NCBI GenBank assembly: GCA_902515485.1
Contig: CABXUR010000001.1
Coordinates: 1 to 64,000 of the forward strand
Direction: 5' to 3'
Length of the DNA stretch: 64,000 bases
Source of the DNA: an uncultured Pelagibacteraceae bacterium
GTDB taxonomy: Bacteria; Pseudomonadota; Alphaproteobacteria; Pelagibacterales; Pelagibacteraceae
The notes beneath the pieces are model-generated. The model did not search any database, had not been told where the DNA came from, and saw nothing but the letters and a program-made list of their open reading frames with translations. Shown here in pieces: positions 50,311 through 60,391 of this stretch (position 1 is its first letter; every line of letters begins with the position of its first letter). The position numbers were made by a program, and so were the translations under genes.

Positions 50311-51179
50311 CTATCTCTTTTTAAAATATACTCTAATGTATCTTTTATATTTTTTGATTTTGAACCATATATTTTTAAAGTTTTATTAGTATCAATAATT
50401 ATCCTATCACAATATTTAACTGCATTATTATATCCCATTAAACTTATAAGTGTCGCTTTTCCTTTTTTTTGATCTTTTCCAGTTTGTTTTCCAGCATTTT
50501 TGGAATTACCATGAAAATCTATCAAATCATCAGCTATTTGAAACAAAAGACCAATTTTAGAGCCTAAATTTTCAAAGAATTTGATTTCTTGATTATCTTT
50601 TTTTTTGATTAATGCTGGGGCAGCACAACAGAAACTAAATAATTTACCAGTTTTTTTAATTTCCATATCTATAATTTTCTTTTTAGATATTTTTCTTTTT
50701 TCATAACTAAGATCCAAGTATTGACCGCCTGCTACCCCCAAATGACCAGAACACTCTGATAATTTTTTTATTAATTCAATTTTAATTTTATCACCAATCT
50801 TTAACTTGGAGCTTGTTAAAATTTCACATGCTATTGTTTGTAGAGAATTTCCAGCTAATATTGCAGTAGACTCTCCAAATTTAATATGAGTTGATGGCTT
50901 TCCTCTTCTAATTTTATCGTCATCCATACATGGTAAATCATCATGAATAAGAGTATATGCATGAACACACTCAACCGCTGCTCCAATTGCTATTAAAGTT
51001 TTATAATCAATAGACATCATTGAACCAATATCAATTAAAATTTTGGATCTAATCTTTTTTCCCCCAGGAAATAAACCATACTTCATAGCTAAAATTAATT
51101 TAGAATTGTCCTGTTTATTAAGAAAATCTTTTAAAAAAATATTTGTATCTTTTGCAATCTTATTAAGCTGGCTCTTCAT
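50307..51179 (-). CDS. ispA: Short-chain polyprenyl (farnesyl/geranylgeranyl-type) diphosphate synthase
   Basis: 290 residues. The first aspartate-rich motif is the short-chain DDxxxxD form with insertion ([20 protein letters not shown]), the second is [21 protein letters not shown] lies near the N-terminus. Condenses isopentenyl diphosphate with allylic primers to give FPP for longer isoprenoids. Coupled to xseB and dxs by four-base overlaps. Confidence 0.94.
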   Translation of the reverse strand: MKSQLNKIAKDTNIFLKDFLNKQDNSKLILAMKYGLFPGGKKIRSKILIDIGSMMSIDYKTLIAIGAAVECVHAYTLIHDDLPCMDDDKIRRGKPSTHIKFGESTAILAGNSLQTIACEILTSSKLKIGDKIKIELIKKLSECSGHLGVAGGQYLDLSYEKRKISKKKIIDMEIKKTGKLFSFCCAAPALIKKKDNQEIKFFENLGSKIGLLFQIADDLIDFHGNSKNAGKQTGKDQKKGKATLISLMGYNNAVKYCDRIIIDTNKTLKIYGSKSKNIKDTLEYILKRDR

Positions 51180-51412
51180 TTCTTTTTAATAATTTCTCTA
51201 ACTTTTTTATTTGTTTCATCACTTATTGATTTGAAATTTTTATTAAATTCTTTTTCAATAATCTTATTTAATTTTAACAATTGTTGATAGCTTTCAATTG
51301 AATTATTTAGATCTTTTTCATTTTCTAAAGACTCTATTATTTGATTTGCTTGATCTGTTAGTTCCTCAAGTGAGCTTGAGATATTATCATGTGGTAAATT
51401 TTTATCTTTCAT
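51176..51412 (-). CDS. xseB: Exodeoxyribonuclease VII small subunit
   Basis: 78 residues, mainly a helical pair (SLEELTDQANQIIESLEN; DLNNSIESYQQLLKLNKIIE), typical of XseB, and directly upstream of ispA as in many proteobacteria. It binds the large nuclease subunit XseA, which is not in the window. Divergent from tsaC with only 17 bases between start codons. Confidence 0.88.
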   Translation of the reverse strand: MKDKNLPHDNISSSLEELTDQANQIIESLENEKDLNNSIESYQQLLKLNKIIEKEFNKNFKSISDETNKKVREIIKKK

Positions 51413-51429
51413 ATAATAATTATTAATAC

Positions 51430-52362
51430 ATGAAAACTATTCAATCAAATATCAAAAAAGCAAAAAAATATTTAGATAATGACGATTGTATAGCTGTGCC
51501 AACCGAGACAGTATACGGATTAGCAGGTAATGCATATTCAAACAAAGCTGTAAAAAAAATATTTAAGCTTAAAAAAAGACCATCTAATAACCCCTTAATT
51601 ATTCATTATTACAATATGAATGAACTTAAAAAAGATTGTAACATTAATGATAATTTTAAAAAGCTTTATAAGAGATTTTCCCCTGGGCCAATAACCTATG
51701 TACTTAGTTTCAAAAAAAATAGTAAAATTTCTAAATTTGCAACTAACAAACAAAAAAGTCTTGCTGTTCGATTTCCAAAACATTCTTTATTTAGAAAATT
51801 GCTTAAAAATTTAGATTATCCACTGGCTGCACCAAGTGCAAATATATCAACAAAATTAAGTTCAGTACAAGCTTCTGATGTTAAGGAAGAATTTGGATCA
51901 AAGATTAAATATATATTAAATGGAGGTAAATGTAATATAGGTGTTGAGTCAACTATCATTAATCTTACAAATAAACCAACACTGTTAAGGTTTGGAGGTC
52001 TTGAAATCTCTAAAATTGAAAAAATATTAAAGAAAAAGATTTCAATTAATATCAATTCAAAAAAAAAAATTGCACCAGGTCAATTCCCATTACACTATTC
52101 ACCCGGAGTACCATTAAGAGTAAATGTAAAAAAATCTAAGTCAAATGAGGCTTTTGTTTTAATTAAAAAAAGAAATATTAATTCTAAAAATTATTATTAT
52201 TTAAGTAAAAAGAAAAATCTTAATGAGGCTGCTAAAAATTTATATTCCATATTAAGAAAAATTAAAAAAGATGGTTATAAGATGATTGCAGTAGAAAAAA
52301 TTCCAAATATTGGTATCGGCAAAACAATAAACGATAGATTAAATAGAGCTTCTAAATACTAG
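51430..52362 (+). CDS. tsaC: Threonylcarbamoyl-AMP synthase (Sua5 type)
   Basis: Makes threonylcarbamoyl-AMP for the t6A37 modification of ANN-reading tRNAs. 310 residues: YrdC domain (about 5-195: IAVPTETVYGLAGNAYSNKA, KKRPSNNPLIIHY, FSPGPITYVL, LAVRFPKH, PLAAPSANIS, LNGGKCNIGVESTIINL) plus the C-terminal Sua5 domain, with PGQFPLHYSPGVPL at the junction. The longer Sua5 form rather than short TsaC. The next gene starts immediately after its stop. Confidence 0.94.
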   Translation: MKTIQSNIKKAKKYLDNDDCIAVPTETVYGLAGNAYSNKAVKKIFKLKKRPSNNPLIIHYYNMNELKKDCNINDNFKKLYKRFSPGPITYVLSFKKNSKISKFATNKQKSLAVRFPKHSLFRKLLKNLDYPLAAPSANISTKLSSVQASDVKEEFGSKIKYILNGGKCNIGVESTIINLTNKPTLLRFGGLEISKIEKILKKKISININSKKKIAPGQFPLHYSPGVPLRVNVKKSKSNEAFVLIKKRNINSKNYYYLSKKKNLNEAAKNLYSILRKIKKDGYKMIAVEKIPNIGIGKTINDRLNRASKY

Positions 52363-53100
52363 ATGAAAAATTCAATTGAAGTGATTAATCTATCTAAATC
52401 ATACAAATCAAAACAAGCTGTAAATAGTATAAATTTTAAAATAAACGAAGATGAAATTGTTGGCTTACTAGGTCCAAATGGTAGCGGTAAAACTACAACA
52501 ATTGGAATGATACTAGGTTTATTAAAACCAACTAGTGGAAAAGTATTAATTAATGGAGTGGATATTGAAAAAAATAAAATTTCTCTACTCCATAAAATGA
52601 ATTTTATTTCTCCATATATAGAGTTACCAAAAAAACTTAAAGTTAAGCAAAATTTAATTGTTTATGGCAAATTATATAATATCAAAAATTTAAATGAACA
52701 AATTGACTATCTGTCTGAGAAACTAAGATTAAATCAACTACTAAATAAAATCACAGGGGAACTATCTTCGGGTCAAAAAAATAGAGTTAGCTTAGCAAAA
52801 GCATTAATTAATGATCCTACAATACTTTTGCTAGATGAACCTACAGCATCTTTAGATCCTGAAACTGGCGATTTTATAAGAACATTTTTAGAAAATTATA
52901 AAAAAGAAAAAAAAATAGCAGTTTTACTAGCTTCACATAATATGGATGAAGTTAAAAGACTTTGTAGTTCTGTTTTGATGATGAAAGATGGTGATATTAT
53001 TGATAGAGGTGCTCCAGACGATTTAATTAAAAAACACGGAAGAAAAAACCTCGAGGAAGTGTTTTTAGAACTTGTAAGAAATACAGATGAACTTAACTAG
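52363..53100 (+). CDS. ABC transporter ATPase (export type)
   Basis: 245 residues. Walker A (LGPNGSGKTTTIGMI), signature (LSSGQKNRVSLAKAL), Walker B (ILLLDEPTASLDPETG) and the switch His (LASHNMDEVKRL). The sequence is of the drug/polysaccharide ABC-2 class. It starts right after tsaC and overlaps the permease gene by 14 bases. Substrate unknown. Confidence 0.93.
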   Translation: MKNSIEVINLSKSYKSKQAVNSINFKINEDEIVGLLGPNGSGKTTTIGMILGLLKPTSGKVLINGVDIEKNKISLLHKMNFISPYIELPKKLKVKQNLIVYGKLYNIKNLNEQIDYLSEKLRLNQLLNKITGELSSGQKNRVSLAKALINDPTILLLDEPTASLDPETGDFIRTFLENYKKEKKIAVLLASHNMDEVKRLCSSVLMMKDGDIIDRGAPDDLIKKHGRKNLEEVFLELVRNTDELN

Positions 53101-53878
53101 AGTTTATGGTCTTTTTTTAAGACACTTTTATTTAATCTCAAGATCATTTCCAAGAATATTGGACTTAATTTACTGGCCATCTATACAAATTACTTTATGG
53201 GGTTTTATTTCAAATTTTTTTGCAGAGCATAGTACCTATTATAACGGTGCAGTTGGAGTGATACTTTCATGTGCAATTCTTTATGATTTTTTATTTAGAA
53301 CTAGCATAGGTTTTAATATGTTATTTTTAGAGGAAATATGGAGTAGAAACTTTACAAATCTTTTTATTGCGCCGATGAAGATTAGTGAAATTATTACATC
53401 GTTAGTTATCACAGCATTAATTAGAGCTTTAATAGGTTTGGTTCCTGCAATATTACTGACTTCTCCTATATTTGGAATTTCTTTATTGGACTTGGGTTTG
53501 CCATTAGCTTTTCTTTTTTTAAGTTTATATATTTTTGGAATTACACTTGGATTATTTGTATCAGCTGGTTTGTTAAGATTTGGACCATCATTTGAAAATA
53601 TTGCATGGTCTACTATGTTCTTGTTAGCTCCTTTTGGATGTATTTATTATCCCGTTGAAATACTACCAGAAATTTTTCAATTAATAGCTTATGCCCTTCC
53701 ACTAGTTTATATATTTGAGGAAACTAGAAATATACTTGTTAATCAATTAGTAAATTATGAAAATATTGTACAAGCAATTTGTTTAAACGCCTTATATCTA
53801 ATTATAGCTATATCATTATTTTATTATTCTTTTGATAAAGCCAGAGATAAAGGCACACTAATTAATATTGGAGAATAA
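53087..53878 (+). CDS. ABC-2 type permease
   Basis: 263 residues with about six membrane helices and the ABC-2 signature region (FGPSFENIAWSTMFLLAPFG, IYYPVEILPEIFQLIAYALP). Pairs with the ATPase encoded just upstream. Similar permeases move polysaccharides, lipids or drugs; nothing in the sequence or neighbours decides which. Its stop is five bases before the tRNA-Arg gene. Confidence 0.92.
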   Translation: MNLTRVYGLFLRHFYLISRSFPRILDLIYWPSIQITLWGFISNFFAEHSTYYNGAVGVILSCAILYDFLFRTSIGFNMLFLEEIWSRNFTNLFIAPMKISEIITSLVITALIRALIGLVPAILLTSPIFGISLLDLGLPLAFLFLSLYIFGITLGLFVSAGLLRFGPSFENIAWSTMFLLAPFGCIYYPVEILPEIFQLIAYALPLVYIFEETRNILVNQLVNYENIVQAICLNALYLIIAISLFYYSFDKARDKGTLINIGE

Positions 53879-53883
53879 ATAAT

Positions 53884-53960
53884 TGGTGCGCCTGCTAGGA
53901 GTCGAACCCAGAACCTCCTGATCCGAAGTCAGGCGCTCTATCCAGTTGAGCTACAAGCGC
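53884..53960 (-). tRNA. tRNA-Arg (anticodon TCG)
   Basis: 77 bases including an encoded CCA (53884-53886 on the complement). Acceptor stem GCGCTTG/CAGGCGC, D-arm GCTC...GAGC, anticodon stem-loop CCTGA-CTTCGGA-TCAGG and T-arm with GGTTCGA. The loop places TCG at positions 34-36, reading CGA and other CGN codons. It sits antisense between the ABC permease and rluD genes. Confidence 0.95.
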
Positions 53961-53983
53961 ATATAGTATTAATATTATATTTT

Positions 53984-54964
53984 ATGGAAAAAAACATTAA
54001 TTTTATTGTAGAAGATAGTGAAAACAATCTGAGGGTGGACGTAATAATAAATAAGCGTGAAGAGTTAATTAGTAGGACTAGAATTAAAAACTTAATCCTA
54101 AAAAATAAACTAAAATTAAATAATAAGGTTATAAAAAGCCCTTCAAAAAAAGTTGTTGCTGGTGATAAGTTAAGTCTTAATATTCCAGAACCTGAAGAAG
54201 CTTCTCTAAAGCCTTATGAATTTCAATTAGACATAGTTTATGAAGATGAAGATTTATTAGTAATTAATAAACCTGCTGGAATAATTATGCATCCTGGAGC
54301 TGGAAATTATGAAAAAACAATTGTTAATGCTTTAATAAATTATGATAAAGACTCTCTTTCAAATATTGGTAACGAACTTAGACCTGGTATAGTTCATAGA
54401 ATAGATAAAAATACATCTGGATTAATTGTTGTCGCAAAAAATAATGAGACACATGAGAGTTTATCTAAACAATTTAGTGACCATTCTATAACAAGAGTTT
54501 ATCAACTATTAATTTGGGGAAAACTTAGACCTTCCTCTGGTAAAATTGATACTTTCATAACTAGAAGCTCAAAAAATAGACAACTGATGGAGGTTAGTCG
54601 TTATAAGGGAAAGCGAGCAATAACAAATTATAAAACTATAAAAATCTTTGAAAATAACAAAACACCAACACTAAGTTTAATTGAATGTAAATTAGAGACC
54701 GGAAGAACTCATCAAATACGTGTTCACATGACTTATATGGGAAATAGCATAGTGGGAGATGATAAATATAAAAAAAGATATAAGAAGTTAAAAAATGTTG
54801 ATACTGGAATAGAAAATTTAATTTCTAAATTGAAAAGACAATTCTTACATGCAAAAACAATAGGATTTGTTCATCCTAAAACAAATGAAGAAATGATTTT
54901 TTCCTCAAATTTGCCAAAAGAACTAAATAATTTATTAAAAATGCTTAAAAACACTGACAAATAA
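53984..54964 (+). CDS. rluD: RluA-family 23S rRNA pseudouridine synthase
   Basis: 326 residues. N-terminal S4 RNA-binding domain (LRVDVIINKREELISRTRIK) and catalytic domain with the active-site Asp in GIVHRIDKNTSGLIVVAKN; TGRTHQIRVHMTYMGNSIVGD closes it. RluD modifies helix 69 of 23S rRNA; related RluC modifies other sites, so the exact target is less sure than the family. Confidence 0.88.
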   Translation: MEKNINFIVEDSENNLRVDVIINKREELISRTRIKNLILKNKLKLNNKVIKSPSKKVVAGDKLSLNIPEPEEASLKPYEFQLDIVYEDEDLLVINKPAGIIMHPGAGNYEKTIVNALINYDKDSLSNIGNELRPGIVHRIDKNTSGLIVVAKNNETHESLSKQFSDHSITRVYQLLIWGKLRPSSGKIDTFITRSSKNRQLMEVSRYKGKRAITNYKTIKIFENNKTPTLSLIECKLETGRTHQIRVHMTYMGNSIVGDDKYKKRYKKLKNVDTGIENLISKLKRQFLHAKTIGFVHPKTNEEMIFSSNLPKELNNLLKMLKNTDK

Positions 54965-55005
54965 ATCATTGAAAAATTATTATACTTAATTAAATAAATA
55001 TTTTG

Positions 55006-55899
55006 ATGAGCACAACATATAACAATAACCTGCCAGCCCTTACTAACGAGGGAGGCCTTTCAGCATATTTGGAACAAATTAAAAAATTTCCTATGCTTGC
55101 AGCTGAAGAAGAATATATGTTGGCAAAAAACTGGAAGACAACTGGAAATGTTAAAGCTGCAGAAAAATTAGTTACAAGCCATTTAAGATTAGTTGCTAAA
55201 ATTGCAATGGGATACAAGGGATACGGTTTGCCTGTAAATGAAATGATATCTGAAGGGAATGTGGGTCTTATGCAAGCAGTGAAAAAATTTGAACCAGAAA
55301 AAGGTTTTAGGCTTGCAACTTATGCAATGTGGTGGATCAAAGCTTCTATCCAGGAATACATATTAAGATCATGGAGTTTAGTAAAAATTGGAACAACTAC
55401 AGCACAAAAAAAATTATTTTTTAATTTAAAAAAAATTAAAAACCAAATAGCGCCTCAAACTGAAGGTGATTTAAGAAATGAACATGTAAACGAAATAGCT
55501 AATAAATTAGATGTGAGCAAAGAAGAAGTTGTTTCAATGAATAGAAGGCTTTCCGGAAAAGAGTTTTCTTTAAATGCTCAAGTTGGTGAAGATGGAGATG
55601 AATGGCAAGATTGGTTGGTAGATAAAGAATTAGACCATGATTTGAAATTTGCACATCAAGAAGAAATGGAACACAGAAAAGATTTATTAAAAAATTCGAT
55701 TAAAGTATTAAATGATAGAGAAAAAGAAATTTTATACTCAAGAAGACTTAATGATGATCCTACTACATTAGAGGATTTAAGCAAAAAATACAAAATTAGT
55801 AGAGAAAGAGTTCGTCAAATTGAAAATAAAGCATTTGAAAAACTACAAAAACATATGCTTCTTTTGGCAAAATCTAAAAATCTATTACCAGTTAATTAA
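55006..55899 (+). CDS. rpoH: Heat-shock sigma factor sigma-32
   Basis: 297 residues. Region 2 ([60 protein letters not shown]), the RpoH box ([13 protein letters not shown]) and region 4 ([20 protein letters not shown]) are all present. The box separates it from RpoD. The start is the ATG at 55006 rather than the TTG one codon before. Overlaps convergent purA by four bases. A sigma-32-like promoter candidate lies before ftsH. Confidence 0.95.
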   Translation: MSTTYNNNLPALTNEGGLSAYLEQIKKFPMLAAEEEYMLAKNWKTTGNVKAAEKLVTSHLRLVAKIAMGYKGYGLPVNEMISEGNVGLMQAVKKFEPEKGFRLATYAMWWIKASIQEYILRSWSLVKIGTTTAQKKLFFNLKKIKNQIAPQTEGDLRNEHVNEIANKLDVSKEEVVSMNRRLSGKEFSLNAQVGEDGDEWQDWLVDKELDHDLKFAHQEEMEHRKDLLKNSIKVLNDREKEILYSRRLNDDPTTLEDLSKKYKISRERVRQIENKAFEKLQKHMLLLAKSKNLLPVN

Positions 55900-57188
55900 A
55901 TATCAAAAGGATTTTCTACTAAGATAGTATCTTCTCTTTCTGGACTAGTAGAGACGCTTGATACTTTTGCACCAATAAAATCTTCCACAGCAAATATATA
56001 ATTTTTTGCATTTTCTGGTAATGCATCCATATTTTTTATTCCGTTTGTTGAGGTTTTCCATCCTGGAAATGTTTTGTAAACTGGTTTTATTTTTAACTGG
56101 TCTTCAACTGCTGCAGGTAAATAGTCTATTTTTTTTTCATCAAGTTCATATTCGACACACATTTTAATTTCATCCAATTCGTCAAGAACATCTAATTTTG
56201 TCAGTGCTATCCCGTCAATACCAGAAATTTTTATCGTTTGTCTAACTAGTACTCCATCGAACCAACCACATCTTCTTTTTCTGCTAGTTACAGTCCCAAA
56301 TTCTTTTCCACGTGTTCCTAATAATTCTCCAATATCATCAGTTAATTCTGTTGGAAAAGGACCTTCACCAACTCTTGTTGTGTAAGCTTTTGTAATTCCT
56401 AAAACATAATTTATTGAGTTAGGGCCACATCCTGTTCCTGTTGCGGCACTTGAAGCAACTGTATTTGAAGATGTAACATACGGGTAAGTCCCATGGTCTA
56501 CATCAAGTAAAATTCCTTGAGCTCCTTCAAATAAAATTTTCTTTTTTTGTTTTTTAAATTCATCAATTTTAAGCCATACTGGTTGTGAATATTGTAATAT
56601 TTGAGATGCGATTTTAAGTAAATCAGATTTTAATTGCTCTTTTTCAAAAATTTTTTTTCCTAATCCTTTCCTAATAGCATTATGATGTATAAGCACTGAC
56701 TCTAGTCTTTGATCTAAATTTTTTTCTGATCTTAAATCCATAACTCTAATAGATCTTCTGCCTACTTTATCTTCATAAGCTGGGCCAATTCCTCTTCTAG
56801 TAGTTCCAATCTTTCCTTTACCTGCAGCATCTTCTCTAATCTCATCCATTTCTCTATGAAATGGTAAAATCAAATTTGCAGCTTCAGAGATTATAAAATT
56901 ATCAGTTGAAACGTTAACACCCTTTGATTTTATTTCATCTATTTCCTCAAGTAACGCCCAAGGATCAACTACTACTCCATTTCCAATAATTGAAACTTTA
57001 TCTTTTCTTACTATGCCTGATGGTAACAATCTTAACTTGTAAGTTACTCCATCTATAACCAAGGTATGACCAGCATTATGACCTCCCTGAAATCTAATTA
57101 CAACATCTGCTTGTTCTGAGAGCCAATCAACAATTTTTCCTTTTCCTTCATCTCCCCATTGAGAACCAACTACAACTATATTTTTCAT
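55896..57188 (-). CDS. purA: Adenylosuccinate synthetase
   Basis: Joins IMP and aspartate using GTP, first step from IMP to AMP. 430 residues. N-terminal [64 protein letters not shown], and the C-terminal region with [12 protein letters not shown]. Starts one base into the thiD stop codon. Confidence 0.97.
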   Translation of the reverse strand: MKNIVVVGSQWGDEGKGKIVDWLSEQADVVIRFQGGHNAGHTLVIDGVTYKLRLLPSGIVRKDKVSIIGNGVVVDPWALLEEIDEIKSKGVNVSTDNFIISEAANLILPFHREMDEIREDAAGKGKIGTTRRGIGPAYEDKVGRRSIRVMDLRSEKNLDQRLESVLIHHNAIRKGLGKKIFEKEQLKSDLLKIASQILQYSQPVWLKIDEFKKQKKKILFEGAQGILLDVDHGTYPYVTSSNTVASSAATGTGCGPNSINYVLGITKAYTTRVGEGPFPTELTDDIGELLGTRGKEFGTVTSRKRRCGWFDGVLVRQTIKISGIDGIALTKLDVLDELDEIKMCVEYELDEKKIDYLPAAVEDQLKIKPVYKTFPGWKTSTNGIKNMDALPENAKNYIFAVEDFIGAKVSSVSTSPEREDTILVENPFDI

Positions 57189-58000
57189 TATCTAAATTTT
57201 CTGTTTATACTAACTGTGTTAATGTGGTTAATTGGACCATGTCCTTTTCCATATTTTGGGTTTGTTTTTATGGCAGAATTTACATACTTAATTCCAAGCT
57301 CACAAGATTTCTTTATCGGTTTTCCACATGATAAAAAGGTGGTTATTGCACTGGATAAGGTACATCCTGTGCCGTGAGTGTTCTTAGTCTTAAATCTAAG
57401 ACTATTAAAAATTTTAATTTCAAATTTATTTACTAGTATGTCGTGAACAAATTTATGTTTTAAGTGCCCTCCTTTAATTAAAACATTTTTAGCTCCTGAT
57501 TCTATTAGTTTATTTGCTGCAAAAATCATATCTTCTTTTGTTTCAATTTTAGTTTTCGTTAAAATTTCTGCTTCTGGAATATTTGGAGTAATCAAAAATA
57601 CATTATTAATTAATTTAGACTTGAGTGATTTAATTGCTTTTTCATCTATTAGTTTGGTGCCACCTTTTGCTACCATCACAGGGTCAAGCACAATTTTTTT
57701 TATCTTCATATTTTTAATTGATTTAACAACTGCATCTATTACTTTTTTTGAATGTAACATCCCAATTTTAATTGCATCAGGCTTTATATCTTTTGAGCTA
57801 AATATTATCTGATTTGATATTTCCTTGGGCTCAATAGCAACTATTGATTTTACACCCGTGGTATTTTGAGCAGTGACTGCTGTAATTGCTGTCATTGCAT
57901 AGGACCCCAAAGCTGTGACTGTTTTAATATCTGCTTGTATGCCTGCTCCACCAGATGAGTCCGAGCCTGCTATAATTAATACCTTGGATTTTGTTTTCAA
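57188..58000 (-). CDS. thiD: Hydroxymethylpyrimidine (phosphate) kinase
   Basis: Phosphorylates HMP and HMP-P for thiamine synthesis. 270 residues. [21 protein letters not shown] at the start (ribokinase fold), [13 protein letters not shown], and the anion-hole motif [13 protein letters not shown]. The initiator appears to be TTG at 58000, one base after the glmM stop; there is no ATG in frame before the conserved N-terminus. No thiC is in the window; in SAR11 HMP is known to be taken up from outside. Confidence 0.93.
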   Translation of the reverse strand: MKTKSKVLIIAGSDSSGGAGIQADIKTVTALGSYAMTAITAVTAQNTTGVKSIVAIEPKEISNQIIFSSKDIKPDAIKIGMLHSKKVIDAVVKSIKNMKIKKIVLDPVMVAKGGTKLIDEKAIKSLKSKLINNVFLITPNIPEAEILTKTKIETKEDMIFAANKLIESGAKNVLIKGGHLKHKFVHDILVNKFEIKIFNSLRFKTKNTHGTGCTLSSAITTFLSCGKPIKKSCELGIKYVNSAIKTNPKYGKGHGPINHINTVSINRKFR

Positions 58001-58001
58001 T

Positions 58002-59333
58002 TTACTTAATTTTTCTTGAGATTAAATCTACACAATTTTTTAAGAGCTCTTTATTTTCGCTTTCGCCCATCACTCTTATTTTAGACTCTGTACCTGATTT
58101 TCTAACCAATATTCTTCCCTGACCCTTCATTAATTTTTCTACAATTTTTATAGATTTTTTTGTATCTGGATGATTTATTATATCTTTATTTACAACATCT
58201 ATATTTTCTAAAATTTGTGGTATCTTTTTGAATTTATTAAAATAAGTGCTGGCTTTTTTTACTTTCCTAATTGCAAACAATACTTCTAATGCAACAAGCA
58301 ATCCATCCCCCGTTGTTGCAAACTTTCCTAAAATAATATGACCTGATTGTTCACCACCTAAATTAAAGTTATTTTTTTGCATTTTTTCTTTTACATATCT
58401 ATCACCGACATTAGCTCTAATAAATCTTATTTTTTTTGATTTAAAAAATTTTTCTAATCCATAATTTGACATTAAGGTTCCAACCACGCCACCTTTCAAC
58501 ATTTTTTTTGATTTCCATCTTATTGCTAAAGCTGCAATTATTTGATCACCATCAATAATATTACCTTTTTCATCGCACATAATAATTCTATCAGCATCAC
58601 CATCTAAAGAAATACCCAAATGTGCTTTATTTTTTATCACAGCAGATTTGATTTTATTGGGATAAGTTGAGCCACAACTTTTATTTATGTTAAGTCCATT
58701 TGGTTTTACACCAATTGTGATGACTTTTGCCCCTAATGATTTTAATAATTCTGGACCAGCTTTATATCCAGCTCCATTTGCACAATCAATAACAATTCTT
58801 AAACCTCTAAGATTAAAATCTTTTGTAAAATTTTTTTTTAAAATTTTTAAATAATCTTTTGTTCCAGTTTCTAATCTTTTTACTCTTCCTAATTTTTTTG
58901 GTTGAGACAAATGTATTGAAATTTTTTTATCAATTAAGCTCTCTATTTTTTTTTCAATTTTATCGGACAATTTCATCCCATCAGGACCAAATAGTTTTAA
59001 TCCATTATCTTGATGTGGATTGTGTGAAGCTGTAATCATAATTCCCAAATTTGCTCTCATTGATTTTGTTAACATGGCCAATCCGTTTGTTGGCAAAGGT
59101 CCTAACGTATAAACATGCATACCTGCAGAAGTTAAACCCGAAACTAATGCGGGTTCTAAAGTATAACCAGAAAGTCTAGTATCTTTTGCAATTATTGCTG
59201 TTTGTTTAATTTTTTTTTGTGATCTAAAGTAAGTTCCTGATGCTAGACCAAACTTAAAAAACATATCACCATTAATATTTTTACTATTAACTGGACCTCT
59301 AATTCCATCAATTCCAAAATATTTTTTTGTCAT
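58002..59333 (-). CDS. glmM: Phosphoglucosamine mutase
   Basis: Converts glucosamine-6-P to glucosamine-1-P for UDP-GlcNAc, hence peptidoglycan and lipopolysaccharide. 443 residues. KYFGIDGIRGPVN, catalytic Ser in ITASHNPHQDNGLK, metal loop SLDGDADRIIMCD, sugar loop GGEQSGHII, and phosphate site RKSGTESKIRVM. Overlaps folP by one base. Confidence 0.96.
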   Translation of the reverse strand: MTKKYFGIDGIRGPVNSKNINGDMFFKFGLASGTYFRSQKKIKQTAIIAKDTRLSGYTLEPALVSGLTSAGMHVYTLGPLPTNGLAMLTKSMRANLGIMITASHNPHQDNGLKLFGPDGMKLSDKIEKKIESLIDKKISIHLSQPKKLGRVKRLETGTKDYLKILKKNFTKDFNLRGLRIVIDCANGAGYKAGPELLKSLGAKVITIGVKPNGLNINKSCGSTYPNKIKSAVIKNKAHLGISLDGDADRIIMCDEKGNIIDGDQIIAALAIRWKSKKMLKGGVVGTLMSNYGLEKFFKSKKIRFIRANVGDRYVKEKMQKNNFNLGGEQSGHIILGKFATTGDGLLVALEVLFAIRKVKKASTYFNKFKKIPQILENIDVVNKDIINHPDTKKSIKIVEKLMKGQGRILVRKSGTESKIRVMGESENKELLKNCVDLISRKIK

Positions 59334-60385
59334 TAGTTTTTTAATAACTCTTTAAAGACTTTTACTCCTTGAATCAATTCGTTTACATCATGAATTCTTA
59401 ATATTTGTACTCCTTGCATCATCAAGTATATAGATGATGCAATTGTTCCCCCAATTCTGTTCTTAGAATCATTTTTTTTTGCGATTTCTTTAATAAATCT
59501 TTTTCTTGAATTTCCAACAAGTATAGGCAAACCAAGGCTGTGAAAAATAGAAATTTTGTTTATCAAATTCATATTATGTTTTAAATTTTTTCCAAAACCT
59601 ATGCCAGGATCTAAAATTATATTATTATGATCTATACCAATAGATCTTAAAGTTTTTATTTTTTTTTCAAAAAAATCATAAATATCTAATAATTCATTTT
59701 TGTAAGTAGGTTTAATTTGCATATTTTCTGGAGTACCTTTTGAGTGCTGAATTACGAAAGGAATTTTATATTTCTTTAGAATATCTGAGGTTTTTTTATC
59801 GTAATTTAATCCAGATACATCATTTATAATTTTAACACCTAGTTTTATACCTTTTTCCATTATTTCTGATTTTCTAGTATCTAATGATACAGGAACTTTT
59901 TTGCAGACTGATCTTAGTATTCTATAAATTCTATTCCACTCGGTTTTTGAATTTACAGCTTTAGATCCTGGTCTTGTTGACTCACCACCAACATCAATTA
60001 AATTAGCACCATCTCTGATCATTTCAAATGCATGTTTTATACCTTTGCTTGTTTTATTAAATTTTCCACCATCTGAAAAACTATCTGGTGTAAGATTTAA
60101 TACCCCCATAATATTTGGTAACTTTTGAAAATTTAAATTTGAAAAATTTTTATTTTTTAGTGTAATTTTCTTAAGATCAAAAATTATTTGCTTTTGCAGT
60201 AATTTAGGTAATTTTTTTACATCTTTAAAAAAGATTTTTTTCTTTGATTTTCTTGTTATTATTTCTATATGGTCAAATGATATTTCCTGTAGACCATTTA
60301 AAGGAAGTGTTTTTTTTTTACTTAATAATATTTTAGACTGTTTACCATAGTAGAAATTACACGCTCTAGTGTAATATCTTATCAT
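59333..60385 (-). CDS. folP: Dihydropteroate synthase
   Basis: Couples p-aminobenzoate to the pterin precursor of folate. 350 residues: about 85 residues of an unrecognised N-terminal extension precede the TIM barrel, which has the family motifs IMGVLNLTPDSFSDGG, LIDVGGESTRPGS, INDVSGL and NIILDPGIGFGK. The extension is lysine-rich without a signal peptide. One-base overlap with glmM, seven bases from ftsH. Confidence 0.94.
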   Translation of the reverse strand: MIRYYTRACNFYYGKQSKILLSKKKTLPLNGLQEISFDHIEIITRKSKKKIFFKDVKKLPKLLQKQIIFDLKKITLKNKNFSNLNFQKLPNIMGVLNLTPDSFSDGGKFNKTSKGIKHAFEMIRDGANLIDVGGESTRPGSKAVNSKTEWNRIYRILRSVCKKVPVSLDTRKSEIMEKGIKLGVKIINDVSGLNYDKKTSDILKKYKIPFVIQHSKGTPENMQIKPTYKNELLDIYDFFEKKIKTLRSIGIDHNNIILDPGIGFGKNLKHNMNLINKISIFHSLGLPILVGNSRKRFIKEIAKKNDSKNRIGGTIASSIYLMMQGVQILRIHDVNELIQGVKVFKELLKN

Positions 60386-60391
60386 TTAATA

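Noticed and set aside
55003-55005. TTG start for rpoH
   Set aside because: An ATG follows immediately at 55006 and is the better initiator.
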